Shown: in pieces, positions 7,882-16,113 of the stretch
How positions within the stretch are numbered: position 1 is the first letter of the stretch
Layout: each line of letters starts with the position of its first letter
Assembly: GCF_003057885.1 (NCBI RefSeq)
Contig: NZ_QAGK01000001.1
Location: 1 to 64,000, forward strand
From: Oceaniglobus ichthyenteri
Lineage (GTDB): Bacteria; Pseudomonadota; Alphaproteobacteria; Rhodobacterales; Rhodobacteraceae
Length of the DNA: 64,000 nt
Reading direction: 5' to 3'
The notes under the pieces: generated by a model
The model's input: the letters and a program-made list of their open reading frames with translations, nothing else
The model's database searches: none
Told to the model about the DNA's origin: nothing
Made by a program: the position numbers and the translations under genes

Positions 7882-8745
7882 ATGCGCACACGTGCTGTTC
7901 TGGCTCTGACGTTGTTTTTGACCGCCACTTCCGGGTCGGCACAGGATTATGAAACCGCACGTCAGGCTTATATCAATGGTGATTATGCCGATGCTCTGGC
8001 CGTGCTGGAACCGCTGGCGCGGGCCGGCGACCCCGAAGCGCGCAACATTCTGGCCGACGCTTATGATGATGGCAATGGCGTGACCCGTGATCATCAGCGC
8101 GCGCTTGAATTGTATCGCTCGGCGGCGGCGCAGGGATTGGCAAAGGCGTCTTACAATCTTGGCGTTTTACTGGCCGAAGGCCGCCCCGGTATCCCCGCCG
8201 ATATCGCCCAGGCGATCGTGCACTACCACGAGGCGATGGCAAAAGATTATCCTGCCGCGTTCAACAATCGCGGTATTTTGCATGCCAAAGGGCAGGGTGG
8301 GCCGGTTGATCCGGCCGCAGCGGTTGCGCTTTATCAGCGCGCCCATACCTTGGGCGATCTGAACGGCACTGACAATCTGGCCGATATGCTGCGCCGGGGC
8401 GATGGTGTGGCCAAGGACGAGGCCGCCGCGCTGGCCCTGTGGCGCGGTGCGGCAGAACGCGGGCACGGCCCGGCGATGAACAATCTGGGCGCGATGTATG
8501 CCAACGGGATTGTCGTGGAACAAGATGCCATCGCGGCACAGGCGCTGTATTTGTTGGCGGCGCAAACCGGGTCGGTTCAGGGTGGTATGAACCTGTCAGA
8601 CCTTTACGCCATAAAAGGCGATGATCTGCACGCCTTGGCCTGGTGTCTTTGGGCGGTTGAGCGGGGCAGCGAAGCCGAATGTGGTGCTAAGGATGATGCC
8701 ATGTGGCCCCCGGCGCGCGCGCTTGCCGCGCGGCTTACCCCGTAA
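7882..8745 (+). CDS. Sel1-like repeat (TPR-related) exported protein
   Basis: The 287-residue protein begins with a signal peptide ([21 protein letters not shown], cleavage expected after SA or SAQ). It then contains several Sel1-like repeats, visible as [51 protein letters not shown] and [17 protein letters not shown]. Such repeats form alpha-solenoid scaffolds for protein-protein contacts in the periplasm or outer membrane. I start at ATG 7882, directly before the signal peptide, rather than the upstream GTG at 7831. Its 3' end overlaps the convergent hpt gene by 11 bases. Confidence 0.85.
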   Translation: MRTRAVLALTLFLTATSGSAQDYETARQAYINGDYADALAVLEPLARAGDPEARNILADAYDDGNGVTRDHQRALELYRSAAAQGLAKASYNLGVLLAEGRPGIPADIAQAIVHYHEAMAKDYPAAFNNRGILHAKGQGGPVDPAAAVALYQRAHTLGDLNGTDNLADMLRRGDGVAKDEAAALALWRGAAERGHGPAMNNLGAMYANGIVVEQDAIAAQALYLLAAQTGSVQGGMNLSDLYAIKGDDLHALAWCLWAVERGSEAECGAKDDAMWPPARALAARLTP

Positions 8746-9274
8746 ACCGTACTTTGCCGATATAGGGCAGATTGCGGTTACGCTGTGCATAATCGATGCC
8801 ATAGCCGACAACAAATTCATCGGGAATTTCAAATCCGGTCCAGGTGGCGCGCACGTCCACTTCGCGGCGTGACGGTTTGTCAAGCAGCGCAATGGTTTCC
8901 AAACGGTTCGGATTGCGGGTTTTCAACAATTGAATCACATGGTGCAGGGTAAATCCGGTATCCACGATGTCTTCCACCACCAGCACATCACGCCCGGCAA
9001 TTTCACCGCGCAAGTCCTTGAGAATGCGCACTTCCTTGCTGCTTGTCATCCCATCGCCATAGCTGGAAGCCTCAAGAAAATCGACCTCGACGTTCAGATC
9101 CAGTTCGCGCACCAGATCGGCGATAAACACGAATGACCCGCGCAAAAGCCCGACCACAACCAGTTTTTTCGTCCCGCGAAAATGATCCTGAATTTCGCGC
9201 GAAAGCGCCTCGATTCGGGCCGCGATTGCCTTGGCCGAGATCATTTCGTCGATCACGTATTCCGCCTGCGCCAT
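8735..9274 (-). CDS. hpt: hypoxanthine phosphoribosyltransferase
   Basis: The 179-residue enzyme salvages hypoxanthine (and probably guanine) with PRPP to give IMP or GMP. The PRPP-binding loop [14 protein letters not shown] is at about residues 96-109, the LLRGSF segment at 43-48 is the pyrophosphate-binding region, and the C-terminal [11 protein letters not shown] is typical of bacterial HPRTs. Length is normal for the family. It is convergent with the Sel1-repeat gene, overlapping it by 11 bases, and divergent from the START-domain gene with 66 bp between them. Confidence 0.95.
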   Translation of the reverse strand: MAQAEYVIDEMISAKAIAARIEALSREIQDHFRGTKKLVVVGLLRGSFVFIADLVRELDLNVEVDFLEASSYGDGMTSSKEVRILKDLRGEIAGRDVLVVEDIVDTGFTLHHVIQLLKTRNPNRLETIALLDKPSRREVDVRATWTGFEIPDEFVVGYGIDYAQRNRNLPYIGKVRFTG

Positions 9275-9340
9275 ACCGACCCCTTGATTTTATGTGTCCT
9301 ATGGTCGACATGACCGGGAACGCAGCAACATAGATAAGAC

Positions 9341-9784
9341 ATGCCAACACATCAAGAAACCCGAAAACTGCCTTATTCCGCACAACAGATGTATGATCTG
9401 GTGGCGGATGTGGGCAAGTACCCTGAATTCCTTCCCTGGTGTGCGGCGGCCCGCGTGCAACAGACCCGTCCGTTTGAGGGTGGCGAAATCATGGAGGCGG
9501 ATCTGGTGATCTCATTCAAGGTATTCCGCGAAAAGTTCGCATCGCGCGTCACATTGTGGCCAGACGATATGCGGATCGATACCGAATATCTGGACGGCCC
9601 GTTCAAACACATGATTTCCAATTGGGGGTTTCGCGATGTTCAAGACGGGTGCGAGGTGAGTTTTTTCGTTGATTTCGAATTTCGAAATCGCGTTTTACAA
9701 GCTGCCGCAGGGGTGTTCTTTAACGAAGCGATGCAACGGATCGTGCGCGCCTTTGAACGCCGCGCGGCCAGTTTACATGGTTGA
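9341..9784 (+). CDS. Coq10/RatA-type START-domain protein
   Basis: The 147-residue single-domain protein belongs to the polyketide cyclase/START (SRPBCC) superfamily. The N-terminal PYSAQQMYDLVADVGKYPEF and the following LPWC segment are diagnostic of the Coq10/RatA group. In mitochondria Coq10 binds ubiquinone and supports respiration; in Escherichia coli RatA has been described as a ribosome-associated toxin. Which role applies here cannot be decided from sequence, though ubiquinone binding is the usual expectation in alphaproteobacteria. It stands alone, divergent from hpt. Confidence 0.88.
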   Translation: MPTHQETRKLPYSAQQMYDLVADVGKYPEFLPWCAAARVQQTRPFEGGEIMEADLVISFKVFREKFASRVTLWPDDMRIDTEYLDGPFKHMISNWGFRDVQDGCEVSFFVDFEFRNRVLQAAAGVFFNEAMQRIVRAFERRAASLHG

Positions 9785-9913
9785 TGTATCGCATTAGCAA
9801 TGATGACCAACCTATTGATATAATTTAATCTAGGGGACGATTTGCAGTGGAGCCTTTTGCCGCCTCACGCAATGCAGCGTTGCATCAGCATCGTTAACCA
9901 AGGTATTGAAAAT

Positions 9914-9927
9914 TAGTTAAAAAACTA
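9914..9927. repeat. short inverted repeat upstream of a small ORF
   Basis: TAGTT (9914-9918) and AACTA (9923-9927) form an inverted repeat around AAAA in the AT-rich 206-bp region after the Coq10-like gene. It could be an operator or a weak hairpin. A GTTAACC motif lies just upstream at about 9893-9899. Confidence 0.3.
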
Positions 9928-9990
9928 GCGTGTTGAACGCAATTGCCATAATGTTGTCTCAAATTGGTCATGTTTTACCAGGAGAGGCTC

Positions 9991-10221
9991 GTGTACACAT
10001 CGGATTCAACATCGTCCTGTGACCACTCTGAAAATGGATCGGTAGAGCGTTTTATCTTTCGACATCATTGCGGTGACGATGATGTGCTGGATCACGCGCC
10101 ATTGCATTCGGGCCGTACCTTGGCAGACCAACGCGCCTTTCGAAAGGCGCGGGCGGGATATGGCCAATCGCGCGCGGCAATGATGCGCCCGATACGCAGG
10201 GCACTTTCGTTTTCCGTTTGA
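9991..10221 (+). CDS. hypothetical small protein with a strong ribosome-binding site
   Basis: A 76-residue ORF starts with GTG at 9991, preceded by AGGAGAGG five bases upstream, one of the best Shine-Dalgarno sequences in the window. The product is hydrophilic, has two Cys and several His in its N-terminal half (CDHSENGSVERF, RHHCGDDD) and a basic C-terminal part rich in Arg. There is no signal peptide or membrane helix. I do not recognise a family. It is convergent with the cinA-like gene, 44 bp away. The case rests on the ribosome-binding site, so it could be spurious. Confidence 0.4.
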   Translation: MYTSDSTSSCDHSENGSVERFIFRHHCGDDDVLDHAPLHSGRTLADQRAFRKARAGYGQSRAAMMRPIRRALSFSV

Positions 10222-10265
10222 CGATCTTTTCTGCTGATTATCGCAGCGATTTTGCGCCACAACGC

Positions 10266-10748
10266 CTATAATTTGGGCAATCTGGTAATTTCATCAATCA
10301 TAAGCTGTAATGCCTGTTCCACACTGGCGCGGCGCACATGGGCGCGCCCGATCGGGCCGAAATCATGGGTGCGCGCGGCGGTTTGTGTGGCCGTGGCGAT
10401 GCCAAAACACACCCGGCCTTCGGGCTTATGCTCTGACCCTCCTGGCCCGGCGATGCCGGTGACCGATACGGCAATCTGCGCATGGGACCGGGCCAAGGCT
10501 CCGGCAGCCATTTCGCGGGCAACCTGTTCGCTGACCGCGCCATGGGCCGCCAGCGTTTCGCCCGACACGCCAAGCATCTCGATTTTGGCCGCGTTGGTAT
10601 AGGTTACAAATCCGCGGTCCAATACTGCCGATGATCCGGCGATATCGGTGATCGCGGCGGTAATTCCACCGCCTGTACAGCTTTCGGCGGTGGCGATCAT
10701 GATTCCCGTTTCAATCGCGATTTCAACAAGTTGTCGCGCGCGGCTCAC
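10266..10748 (-). CDS. pncC: CinA C-terminal domain protein, nicotinamide-nucleotide amidase
   Basis: The 160-residue protein is the stand-alone CinA C-terminal domain, which in characterised relatives deamidates nicotinamide mononucleotide to nicotinate mononucleotide in NAD recycling. The conserved AESCTGG motif is at residues 20-26, followed by SVTGIAGPGG at about 95-104 and GRVCFGIA. The N-terminal molybdopterin-binding-like domain of full CinA is absent, as is usual for this subfamily. Its start overlaps the pgpA stop by four bases, placing it last in the ispDF-pgpA-cinA operon. Confidence 0.92.
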   Translation of the reverse strand: MSRARQLVEIAIETGIMIATAESCTGGGITAAITDIAGSSAVLDRGFVTYTNAAKIEMLGVSGETLAAHGAVSEQVAREMAAGALARSHAQIAVSVTGIAGPGGSEHKPEGRVCFGIATATQTAARTHDFGPIGRAHVRRASVEQALQLMIDEITRLPKL

Positions 10749-11239
10749 ATGAACACCATGTGATATGCGGCACCGGAAACAATCACGCCCAGCGCGGCAA
10801 GTGCGCCGGCGAACACATCATCCAACATCACGCCCATCGCATCGTCGCGCCGGTCGGCCCAGCCCACGATCCAGGGTTTGGTGATGTCAAACAGACGAAA
10901 CAAGACAAAGGCGGCAACCCAACCGGGCCACAACCGTTCAGGCGCGACGCCCATCATGCCTGCGCCATAGGCCACGGGCAAAAGTGCGATCCATTGCCCC
11001 ACGACTTCATCAATCACAATCTCTGAGGGATCGTGATTGGCCTTGCCCCGGGTTTCAACGCCGGTGGCCCAGGTGCCGGCGACAAACGCCACCACCGCCA
11101 TTCCCACCAACAGCGGCCAACCGCCCCAAACGATCAGCCCATAGCCCAACGGCAATGCGGCCAGTGACCCCCAGGTGCCGGGCGCCGGGCGCAGATATCC
11201 GACGCCCGCAACAGTGGCGATAAGTTGTGAAATTTTCAT
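10745..11239 (-). CDS. pgpA: phosphatidylglycerophosphatase A
   Basis: This 164-residue inner-membrane enzyme removes the terminal phosphate of phosphatidylglycerophosphate to make phosphatidylglycerol. The family hallmarks are visible: [17 protein letters not shown] near the N-terminus, the [15 protein letters not shown] acidic motif at about residues 68-82, and the [10 protein letters not shown] segment. Several hydrophobic stretches are consistent with membrane location. It overlaps ispDF upstream and cinA downstream by four bases each, so the three genes are translationally coupled. Confidence 0.94.
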   Translation of the reverse strand: MKISQLIATVAGVGYLRPAPGTWGSLAALPLGYGLIVWGGWPLLVGMAVVAFVAGTWATGVETRGKANHDPSEIVIDEVVGQWIALLPVAYGAGMMGVAPERLWPGWVAAFVLFRLFDITKPWIVGWADRRDDAMGVMLDDVFAGALAALGVIVSGAAYHMVFM

Positions 11240-12375
11240 GCTGATACCAATGTAACTGTGGCCATTGCGGCGATGCCTTCGCCCCGACCGGTGAATCCCA
11301 ACCGCTCGGACGTGGTTGCCTTGACCGACACGCGGTCGGCCGACAGGCCCATCAACGCAGCCATATGGGCAATCATATCATCGGCATGGGGGCCGATTTT
11401 CGGGGCTTCGCAGATCAGCGTCAGATCGACATTCGAAATCCGATATCCCCGATCTTTCGCCAACCCCACCGCGTGACGCAGAAAAATCTCAGATGCTGCG
11501 CCTTTCCATTGTGGATCAGAGGGCGGGAAATGGCGGCCGATATCGCCTTCGGCCAAGGCGCCGTAAATGGCATCGGTCACTGTGTGCATCCCAACATCGG
11601 CGTCGGAATGGCCCAATAACCCCTTGTCATGGGGGATTTTAAGCCCGCACAAAACCACATGATCGCCCGCGCAAAACGCGTGTACGTCAAAACCGTTTCC
11701 GGTACGAATGTCCAAATGACGCTCCATCAAATGTTCGGCGCGCGCAAAATCGCCCGCCGTGGTGATTTTCAGATTCGCCTCGTCGCCGTCGACGATGCGC
11801 ACGTTCAAACCGGCCGCGCGCGCCACCTCAACATCATCGGCGGCGAGGCCGGTATGGGCGCGGTGGGCCGCGAGAATCGCATCAAAATGAAACCCTTGCG
11901 GGGTTTGCGCCCGATAAAGATGCGTGCGGTCGCGGGTGCCCGCGACAGTGCCACCATCGCCCAGCCACAGCGCATCAGACACTGGCAGGGCAGGGGCCGC
12001 GCCCACGTGATGATCAAGTGCATCATGTATCCGCGCGATCAGATCTAGACTGACCAAGGGGCGCGCCACATCGTGAATAAGCACCCGTGTCACGCCCTGA
12101 TCCTGCAGGCTGATCAAACCGGCCAGAACGCTGGCAGCGCGGCTGGCCCCGCCCTGGGCCACGCTGACGTCGGGGTGGGCGGTATATCCGTGGGCCATGT
12201 CCATGTCTGACTCATTCAACACCAGAACGATATGGTCAATGTGGGGCGAGGCGCGAAATGCCGCAAGCGTCCAGGCCACAACAGCGCGCCCGCGCAACAT
12301 GCGCCATTGCTTTGGCACCGGTCCGCCCACACGCGTTCCACGCCCTGCGGCCACGATGACTGCGGCTGTTGTCAT
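11236..12375 (-). CDS. ispDF: bifunctional IspD/IspF isoprenoid synthesis enzyme
   Basis: The 379-residue fusion catalyses two steps of the MEP pathway. The N-terminal half is 2-C-methyl-D-erythritol 4-phosphate cytidylyltransferase (AAGRGTR at about 9-15, HDVARPL at 99-105). The C-terminal half, from about residue 222, is MECDP synthase ([10 protein letters not shown] with metal-binding Asp and His, GHSDADV, then [18 protein letters not shown]). Such fusions are typical of alphaproteobacteria. It is the first gene of the ispDF-pgpA-cinA operon and is divergent from dusB. Confidence 0.96.
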   Translation of the reverse strand: MTTAAVIVAAGRGTRVGGPVPKQWRMLRGRAVVAWTLAAFRASPHIDHIVLVLNESDMDMAHGYTAHPDVSVAQGGASRAASVLAGLISLQDQGVTRVLIHDVARPLVSLDLIARIHDALDHHVGAAPALPVSDALWLGDGGTVAGTRDRTHLYRAQTPQGFHFDAILAAHRAHTGLAADDVEVARAAGLNVRIVDGDEANLKITTAGDFARAEHLMERHLDIRTGNGFDVHAFCAGDHVVLCGLKIPHDKGLLGHSDADVGMHTVTDAIYGALAEGDIGRHFPPSDPQWKGAASEIFLRHAVGLAKDRGYRISNVDLTLICEAPKIGPHADDMIAHMAALMGLSADRVSVKATTSERLGFTGRGEGIAAMATVTLVSA

Positions 12376-12447
12376 ATGGTTTGAACCCCTCTTCGCGGCC
12401 TATGGTCTAGGACACAGGCGCGCCGGTGACAACGAAAAGCAGACCGT

Positions 12448-12477
12448 GAATCGCCCTGCCTATTAATTGGGCGGTTC
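12448..12477 (+). repeat. inverted repeat in the dusB leader
   Basis: GAATCGCCC (12448-12456) pairs with GGGCGGTTC (12469-12477), with one wobble position, around a 12-base loop. It lies in the ispDF/dusB divergent region, about 100 bp before the preferred dusB start. It may be a leader hairpin of the dusB-ntr operon or an operator; nothing further is visible. Confidence 0.35.
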
Positions 12478-12582
12478 GTGTTTTTGGCCGGAAATGTGAC
12501 AAAGGGGCGGGCCTATGGTTTGCCATGGCCCAATGCGCGCGATACGTCTTTTCCCAGATGCACAAAGAACAGGCAAACCCAA

Positions 12583-13557
12583 GTGAGCGATTTTCGTCTT
12601 GATACCCCCGTCGTGCTGGCGCCGATGGCCGGCATCACCGATCTGCCGTTTCGCCAGCTTGTGGCGTCCTTTGGCGCGGGGCTGGTGGTAAGCGAAATGG
12701 TCGCCAGTCAGGAAATCGTTCAGGCCAGGGCGGGAATGCGTGAAAAGGCTGAACTGGGTCTGGGAGTGGCGCGCACCGCCGTGCAGCTGGCCGGGCGCGA
12801 GGCCTATTGGATGGGCGAGGCCGCCCGCCTTGTCGAAGCCAATGGCGCACAGATCATTGACATCAACATGGGCTGTCCGGCCAAACGCGTCACCAGCGGC
12901 CAGTCCGGATCGGCCCTGATGCGCGATCTCGATCATGCGCTGACGCTGATTGATGCGGTGGTGGGCGCGGTCAAGGTGCCGGTGACGTTGAAAACCCGGC
13001 TGGGGTGGGATGATGACGCCCTCAACGCCCCCGAACTGGCCCGCCGCGCCGAGGCGGCCGGGGTGCAGATGATCACCATACATGGCCGCACCCGATGCCA
13101 GTTTTACAAAGGCACCGCCGATTGGGCCGCGATCCGCGCTGTGTGCGACGCGGTGTCGATTCCGGTGATCGCCAATGGCGATATCGTCGATGGCGAAACC
13201 GCCAGCCGCGCGTTGGCGCAATCGGGCGGGGCGGGGGTGATGATTGGCCGCGGCGCGCAAGGGCAACCTTGGATCCTGTCACAGGTGGCGGCGCATTTGG
13301 CCGGCACAGCGGTGCCCGCTGCGCCCACGGGTGGGGCGCGCGCCGATCTGGTGGCGGGTCATTACGAGGCGATGCTGGCGTTTTATGGCGCGGCCGTGGG
13401 CGCAAAAACCGCGCGCAAACATCTGGGCTGGTTCATGGACCATGCCCAAACACCGCCCCCCCTGCGGCGCGAGGTGTTGACCGCGCCCGATCCCGCAGCC
13501 GTGCTGCGCCTGATCCCGCTGGCGTTTGGCGAGGCCGCACCACGGGTTGCCGCATGA
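12583..13557 (+). CDS. dusB: tRNA-dihydrouridine synthase (NifR3 family)
   Basis: DusB reduces specific uridines in the tRNA D-loop using FMN. The protein shows LAPMAGITDLPFR near its N-terminus, the active-site Cys in NMGCPAKRVTSGQSGSALM, ITIHGRTRCQFYKGTADW, and the FMN phosphate-binding GVMIGRGAQGQPW. From GTG 12583 it has 324 residues, close to the family norm; an upstream GTG at 12478 would add 35 atypical residues. Neither start has a strong ribosome-binding site. Its stop overlaps the ntrB start by ATGA, the conserved nifR3-ntrBC arrangement of alphaproteobacteria. Confidence 0.93.
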   Translation: MSDFRLDTPVVLAPMAGITDLPFRQLVASFGAGLVVSEMVASQEIVQARAGMREKAELGLGVARTAVQLAGREAYWMGEAARLVEANGAQIIDINMGCPAKRVTSGQSGSALMRDLDHALTLIDAVVGAVKVPVTLKTRLGWDDDALNAPELARRAEAAGVQMITIHGRTRCQFYKGTADWAAIRAVCDAVSIPVIANGDIVDGETASRALAQSGGAGVMIGRGAQGQPWILSQVAAHLAGTAVPAAPTGGARADLVAGHYEAMLAFYGAAVGAKTARKHLGWFMDHAQTPPPLRREVLTAPDPAAVLRLIPLAFGEAAPRVAA

Positions 13558-14633
13558 CCGCGCTGCACGACACGCTTTGGGCGTCGTTGCCGATGCCCGC
13601 GATTTTGGTGGATACCGACGATGCGATTGCCGATCTTAACCCAGCCGCCGAATTGTTCCTGAACATCTCGGCGCGCGGCCTGCGGGGCACATCGGTATAT
13701 GACAGAATACAAATCGAGGCCCCGATCAAAGAATCCTTTGCAAGGGTGCGGCGCGATCACGGGGCGCTGTCGATCAGCAATGTCGATGTGGGCGGACGAC
13801 AGCGCCCGCCGGTTCAATGCAATGTGCAACTGGCCCCGCTGATTGGCAGGCCCGGGCATATTCTGTTGCTGATCGAGCCACGTCAGATTGCCGATCGGTT
13901 GGGGCGGGCACATTCGGCCAAATCCTCGGCCCGCTCGGCCATTGGCATGGCTGAAATGCTGGCCCATGAAATCAAGAATCCGTTGGCAGGAATCACCGGC
14001 GCGGCACAGTTGTTGTCGATGAACCTGAGCCGCGCCGATCAGGAAATGACCGATCTGATCGTGATGGAAAGCCGCCGTATCGTGGCGCTGTTGGATCAGG
14101 TGGAACAATTCGGCAATCTGCGCCCGCCGGTGCGTCGTGCGGTGAACGTGCATGACATATTGGACCGGGCGCGCAAATCGGCGCTGATCGGGTTTTCCGG
14201 CCATATGAAAATCATCGAAGATTACGATCCCTCGCTGCCGCTGACATTTGTGGATGCCGATCAGATCCTGCAGGTGTTTCAAAACCTGATCCGCAATGCC
14301 ACCGAGGCGGCAGGCCCCGCCGGGGGCATCATACGTCTGCGCACGTTTTACGATGTTTCCCTACGATTGCTGCGCAAGGATGGGGTGAACGGCGCGCTGC
14401 CGCTTCAGGTTGAAATCATTGATGACGGCCCCGGCCTGCCACCCGAATTGGCACAGAATGTTTTTGAACCTTTCGTGTCGGGCCGCGTAAACGGCACCGG
14501 GTTGGGATTGGCATTGGTCAGCAAGATCGTATCGGATCACGAAGGTTGGGTTTCGGTTGAAAGCGCGCCGGGGCGGACGGCATTCCGCCTGTCGCTTCCT
14601 CTTGCGCCGAAAAACGAAATTCACGAAATATAA
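13554..14633 (+). CDS. ntrB: nitrogen-regulation sensor kinase NtrB
   Basis: NtrB (359 residues) is the cytoplasmic sensor that, under control of PII proteins, phosphorylates or dephosphorylates NtrC. It has an N-terminal PAS region ([20 protein letters not shown]), the H-box [12 protein letters not shown] with the phosphorylated His at 138, an N-box [10 protein letters not shown], a G1 box DDGPGLP and a G2 box GTGLGLALV. The ATG at 13554 overlaps the dusB stop; longer readings of this frame run into dusB and are not real. ntrC follows 14 bases downstream. Confidence 0.95.
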   Translation: MTALHDTLWASLPMPAILVDTDDAIADLNPAAELFLNISARGLRGTSVYDRIQIEAPIKESFARVRRDHGALSISNVDVGGRQRPPVQCNVQLAPLIGRPGHILLLIEPRQIADRLGRAHSAKSSARSAIGMAEMLAHEIKNPLAGITGAAQLLSMNLSRADQEMTDLIVMESRRIVALLDQVEQFGNLRPPVRRAVNVHDILDRARKSALIGFSGHMKIIEDYDPSLPLTFVDADQILQVFQNLIRNATEAAGPAGGIIRLRTFYDVSLRLLRKDGVNGALPLQVEIIDDGPGLPPELAQNVFEPFVSGRVNGTGLGLALVSKIVSDHEGWVSVESAPGRTAFRLSLPLAPKNEIHEI

Positions 14634-14647
14634 AGGATGACCAGAGT

Positions 14648-16012
14648 ATGGATGGCACGGTTCTTGTTGCCGATGACGACCGAACGATCCGCACCGTTTT
14701 GACACAGGCGCTGACCCGCGCCGGGTGCAAGGTGCATGCCACTTCGTCGATGGTTACGCTGATGCGGTGGGTTGAGGAAGGCAAGGGCGATCTGGTGATT
14801 TCCGATGTGATCATGCCCGATGGCAATGGTCTTGAGGCGTTACCAAGAATTGCACAGGCGCGGCCGCACCTGCCGGTGATCGTGATTTCGGCGCAAAACA
14901 CGATCATGACCGCGATTCAGGCCGCCGAGGCCGAGGCGTTCGATTATCTTCCCAAACCTTTTGACCTGCCCGATCTGATGAAACGTGCCGCCCGCGCGCT
15001 TGAGGTAAAACGTCATGTGCCCCCCCCCCGTGACCCCGGGGAGCAGCCCGCCGATGATTTGCCGCTGGTTGGGCGCACCCCGGCGATGCAGGCGCTGTAT
15101 CGTTTGGTGGCGCGGGTGATGAACACGGATCTGCCGGTTTTGATCACCGGGGAATCGGGCACCGGGAAATCGCTTATCGCGCGTGCCATACACGATTTTT
15201 CTGATCGGCGCGCGTTGCCTTTCGTGGTGGCCAGCGCGACAGAACTGGCCACGATGGATGGCCCGGCCCGGGTGATCGCGCAGGCGCGCGGTGGGTCGAT
15301 CCTGTTTGATGAGGTTGGCGATCTGAGCGAAGAGGCGCAAGCGCGGATCGTTCGGATGCTGGACAGTATCGGTGAGGATGCGCCCAGGATCATGGCGACA
15401 TCGCAAAGCGATCTGACCGAAAAACTGGAAACCGGCGCATTTCGCCAGGATCTTTTTTACCGTTTGGGCGGGGTGACGATTCCGGTGCCGACGCTGCGCG
15501 AACGGGTCGAGGATATTCCGTTACTGACCGCCCATTTCCTGAATCGTGCCGAACGGGACGGGCTGTCGATGCGGGTATTTTCCGAACCGGCAATGGATTT
15601 GATGCGCGGTTATTCCTGGCCGGGCAACGTGCGGCAGTTGGAAAACACCGTGCGCCGGATCGTGGTTACCGGCACCGAACCCGACATCAGCCGCGCCGAG
15701 GCTGAATCGGTTCTGGGCAATCAGCCGACGATGGACACGTCGGGCGCAAAGGGCGAGGGTGAAAAACTGTCGGGATCCGTCGCCAAACACCTGCGCCGCT
15801 ATTTCGATTTGCATGGCGGCGCATTGCCTCCTCCGGGACTTTACCAGCGGATTTTGCGCGAGATCGAAGCCCCCCTGATTGATATCGCGTTGGAAGCGAC
15901 CGGCGGAAATCAGGCTAAGTGTGCTGATTTACTTGGCATAAATCGCAACACCCTGAGAAAGAAGATCACCGAGCTCGATATTCGCGTGACACGGCGCCGC
16001 AAATTGATGTAA
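14648..16012 (+). CDS. ntrC: nitrogen response regulator NtrC, lacking the GAFTGA loop
   Basis: The 454-residue regulator has a receiver domain (phospho-acceptor Asp53 in ISDVIMPDG, Lys103 in the LPKPF motif), an AAA+ domain (Walker A GESGTGKS at 168-175, Walker [10 protein letters not shown] at about 217-225) and a C-terminal Fis-type helix-turn-helix ([21 protein letters not shown]). Where sigma54 activators carry GAFTGA, residues about 197-213 read [17 protein letters not shown], so the sigma54-contact loop is missing. Rhodobacter capsulatus NtrC shows the same loss and activates the housekeeping polymerase. This one probably works the same way. GGATG upstream and a 14-base gap suggest co-translation with ntrB. 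Confidence 0.95.
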   Translation: MDGTVLVADDDRTIRTVLTQALTRAGCKVHATSSMVTLMRWVEEGKGDLVISDVIMPDGNGLEALPRIAQARPHLPVIVISAQNTIMTAIQAAEAEAFDYLPKPFDLPDLMKRAARALEVKRHVPPPRDPGEQPADDLPLVGRTPAMQALYRLVARVMNTDLPVLITGESGTGKSLIARAIHDFSDRRALPFVVASATELATMDGPARVIAQARGGSILFDEVGDLSEEAQARIVRMLDSIGEDAPRIMATSQSDLTEKLETGAFRQDLFYRLGGVTIPVPTLRERVEDIPLLTAHFLNRAERDGLSMRVFSEPAMDLMRGYSWPGNVRQLENTVRRIVVTGTEPDISRAEAESVLGNQPTMDTSGAKGEGEKLSGSVAKHLRRYFDLHGGALPPPGLYQRILREIEAPLIDIALEATGGNQAKCADLLGINRNTLRKKITELDIRVTRRRKLM

Positions 16013-16113
16013 AACCGCAACATAATGTGTGGCCATTTGGCGTCAGCCGAAACGAGACCACCAAATAGAGCGGTACGTCGCGCAAAGCGACACATCAATT
16101 GGGGGTTTCACCC

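Noticed and set aside
10006-10260. Minus-strand frame opposite the small ORF at 9991
   Set aside because: It lacks a ribosome-binding site and is Arg/Cys-rich like other antisense shadows.
12558-12602. Short ATG frame overlapping the dusB start
   Set aside because: Fourteen codons out of frame with dusB, with no ribosome-binding site; a regulatory upstream ORF cannot be supported.
13095-13553. N-terminal extension of the NtrB frame
   Set aside because: It lies wholly inside dusB in another frame. The ATG at 13554 with ATGA overlap gives a normal NtrB.
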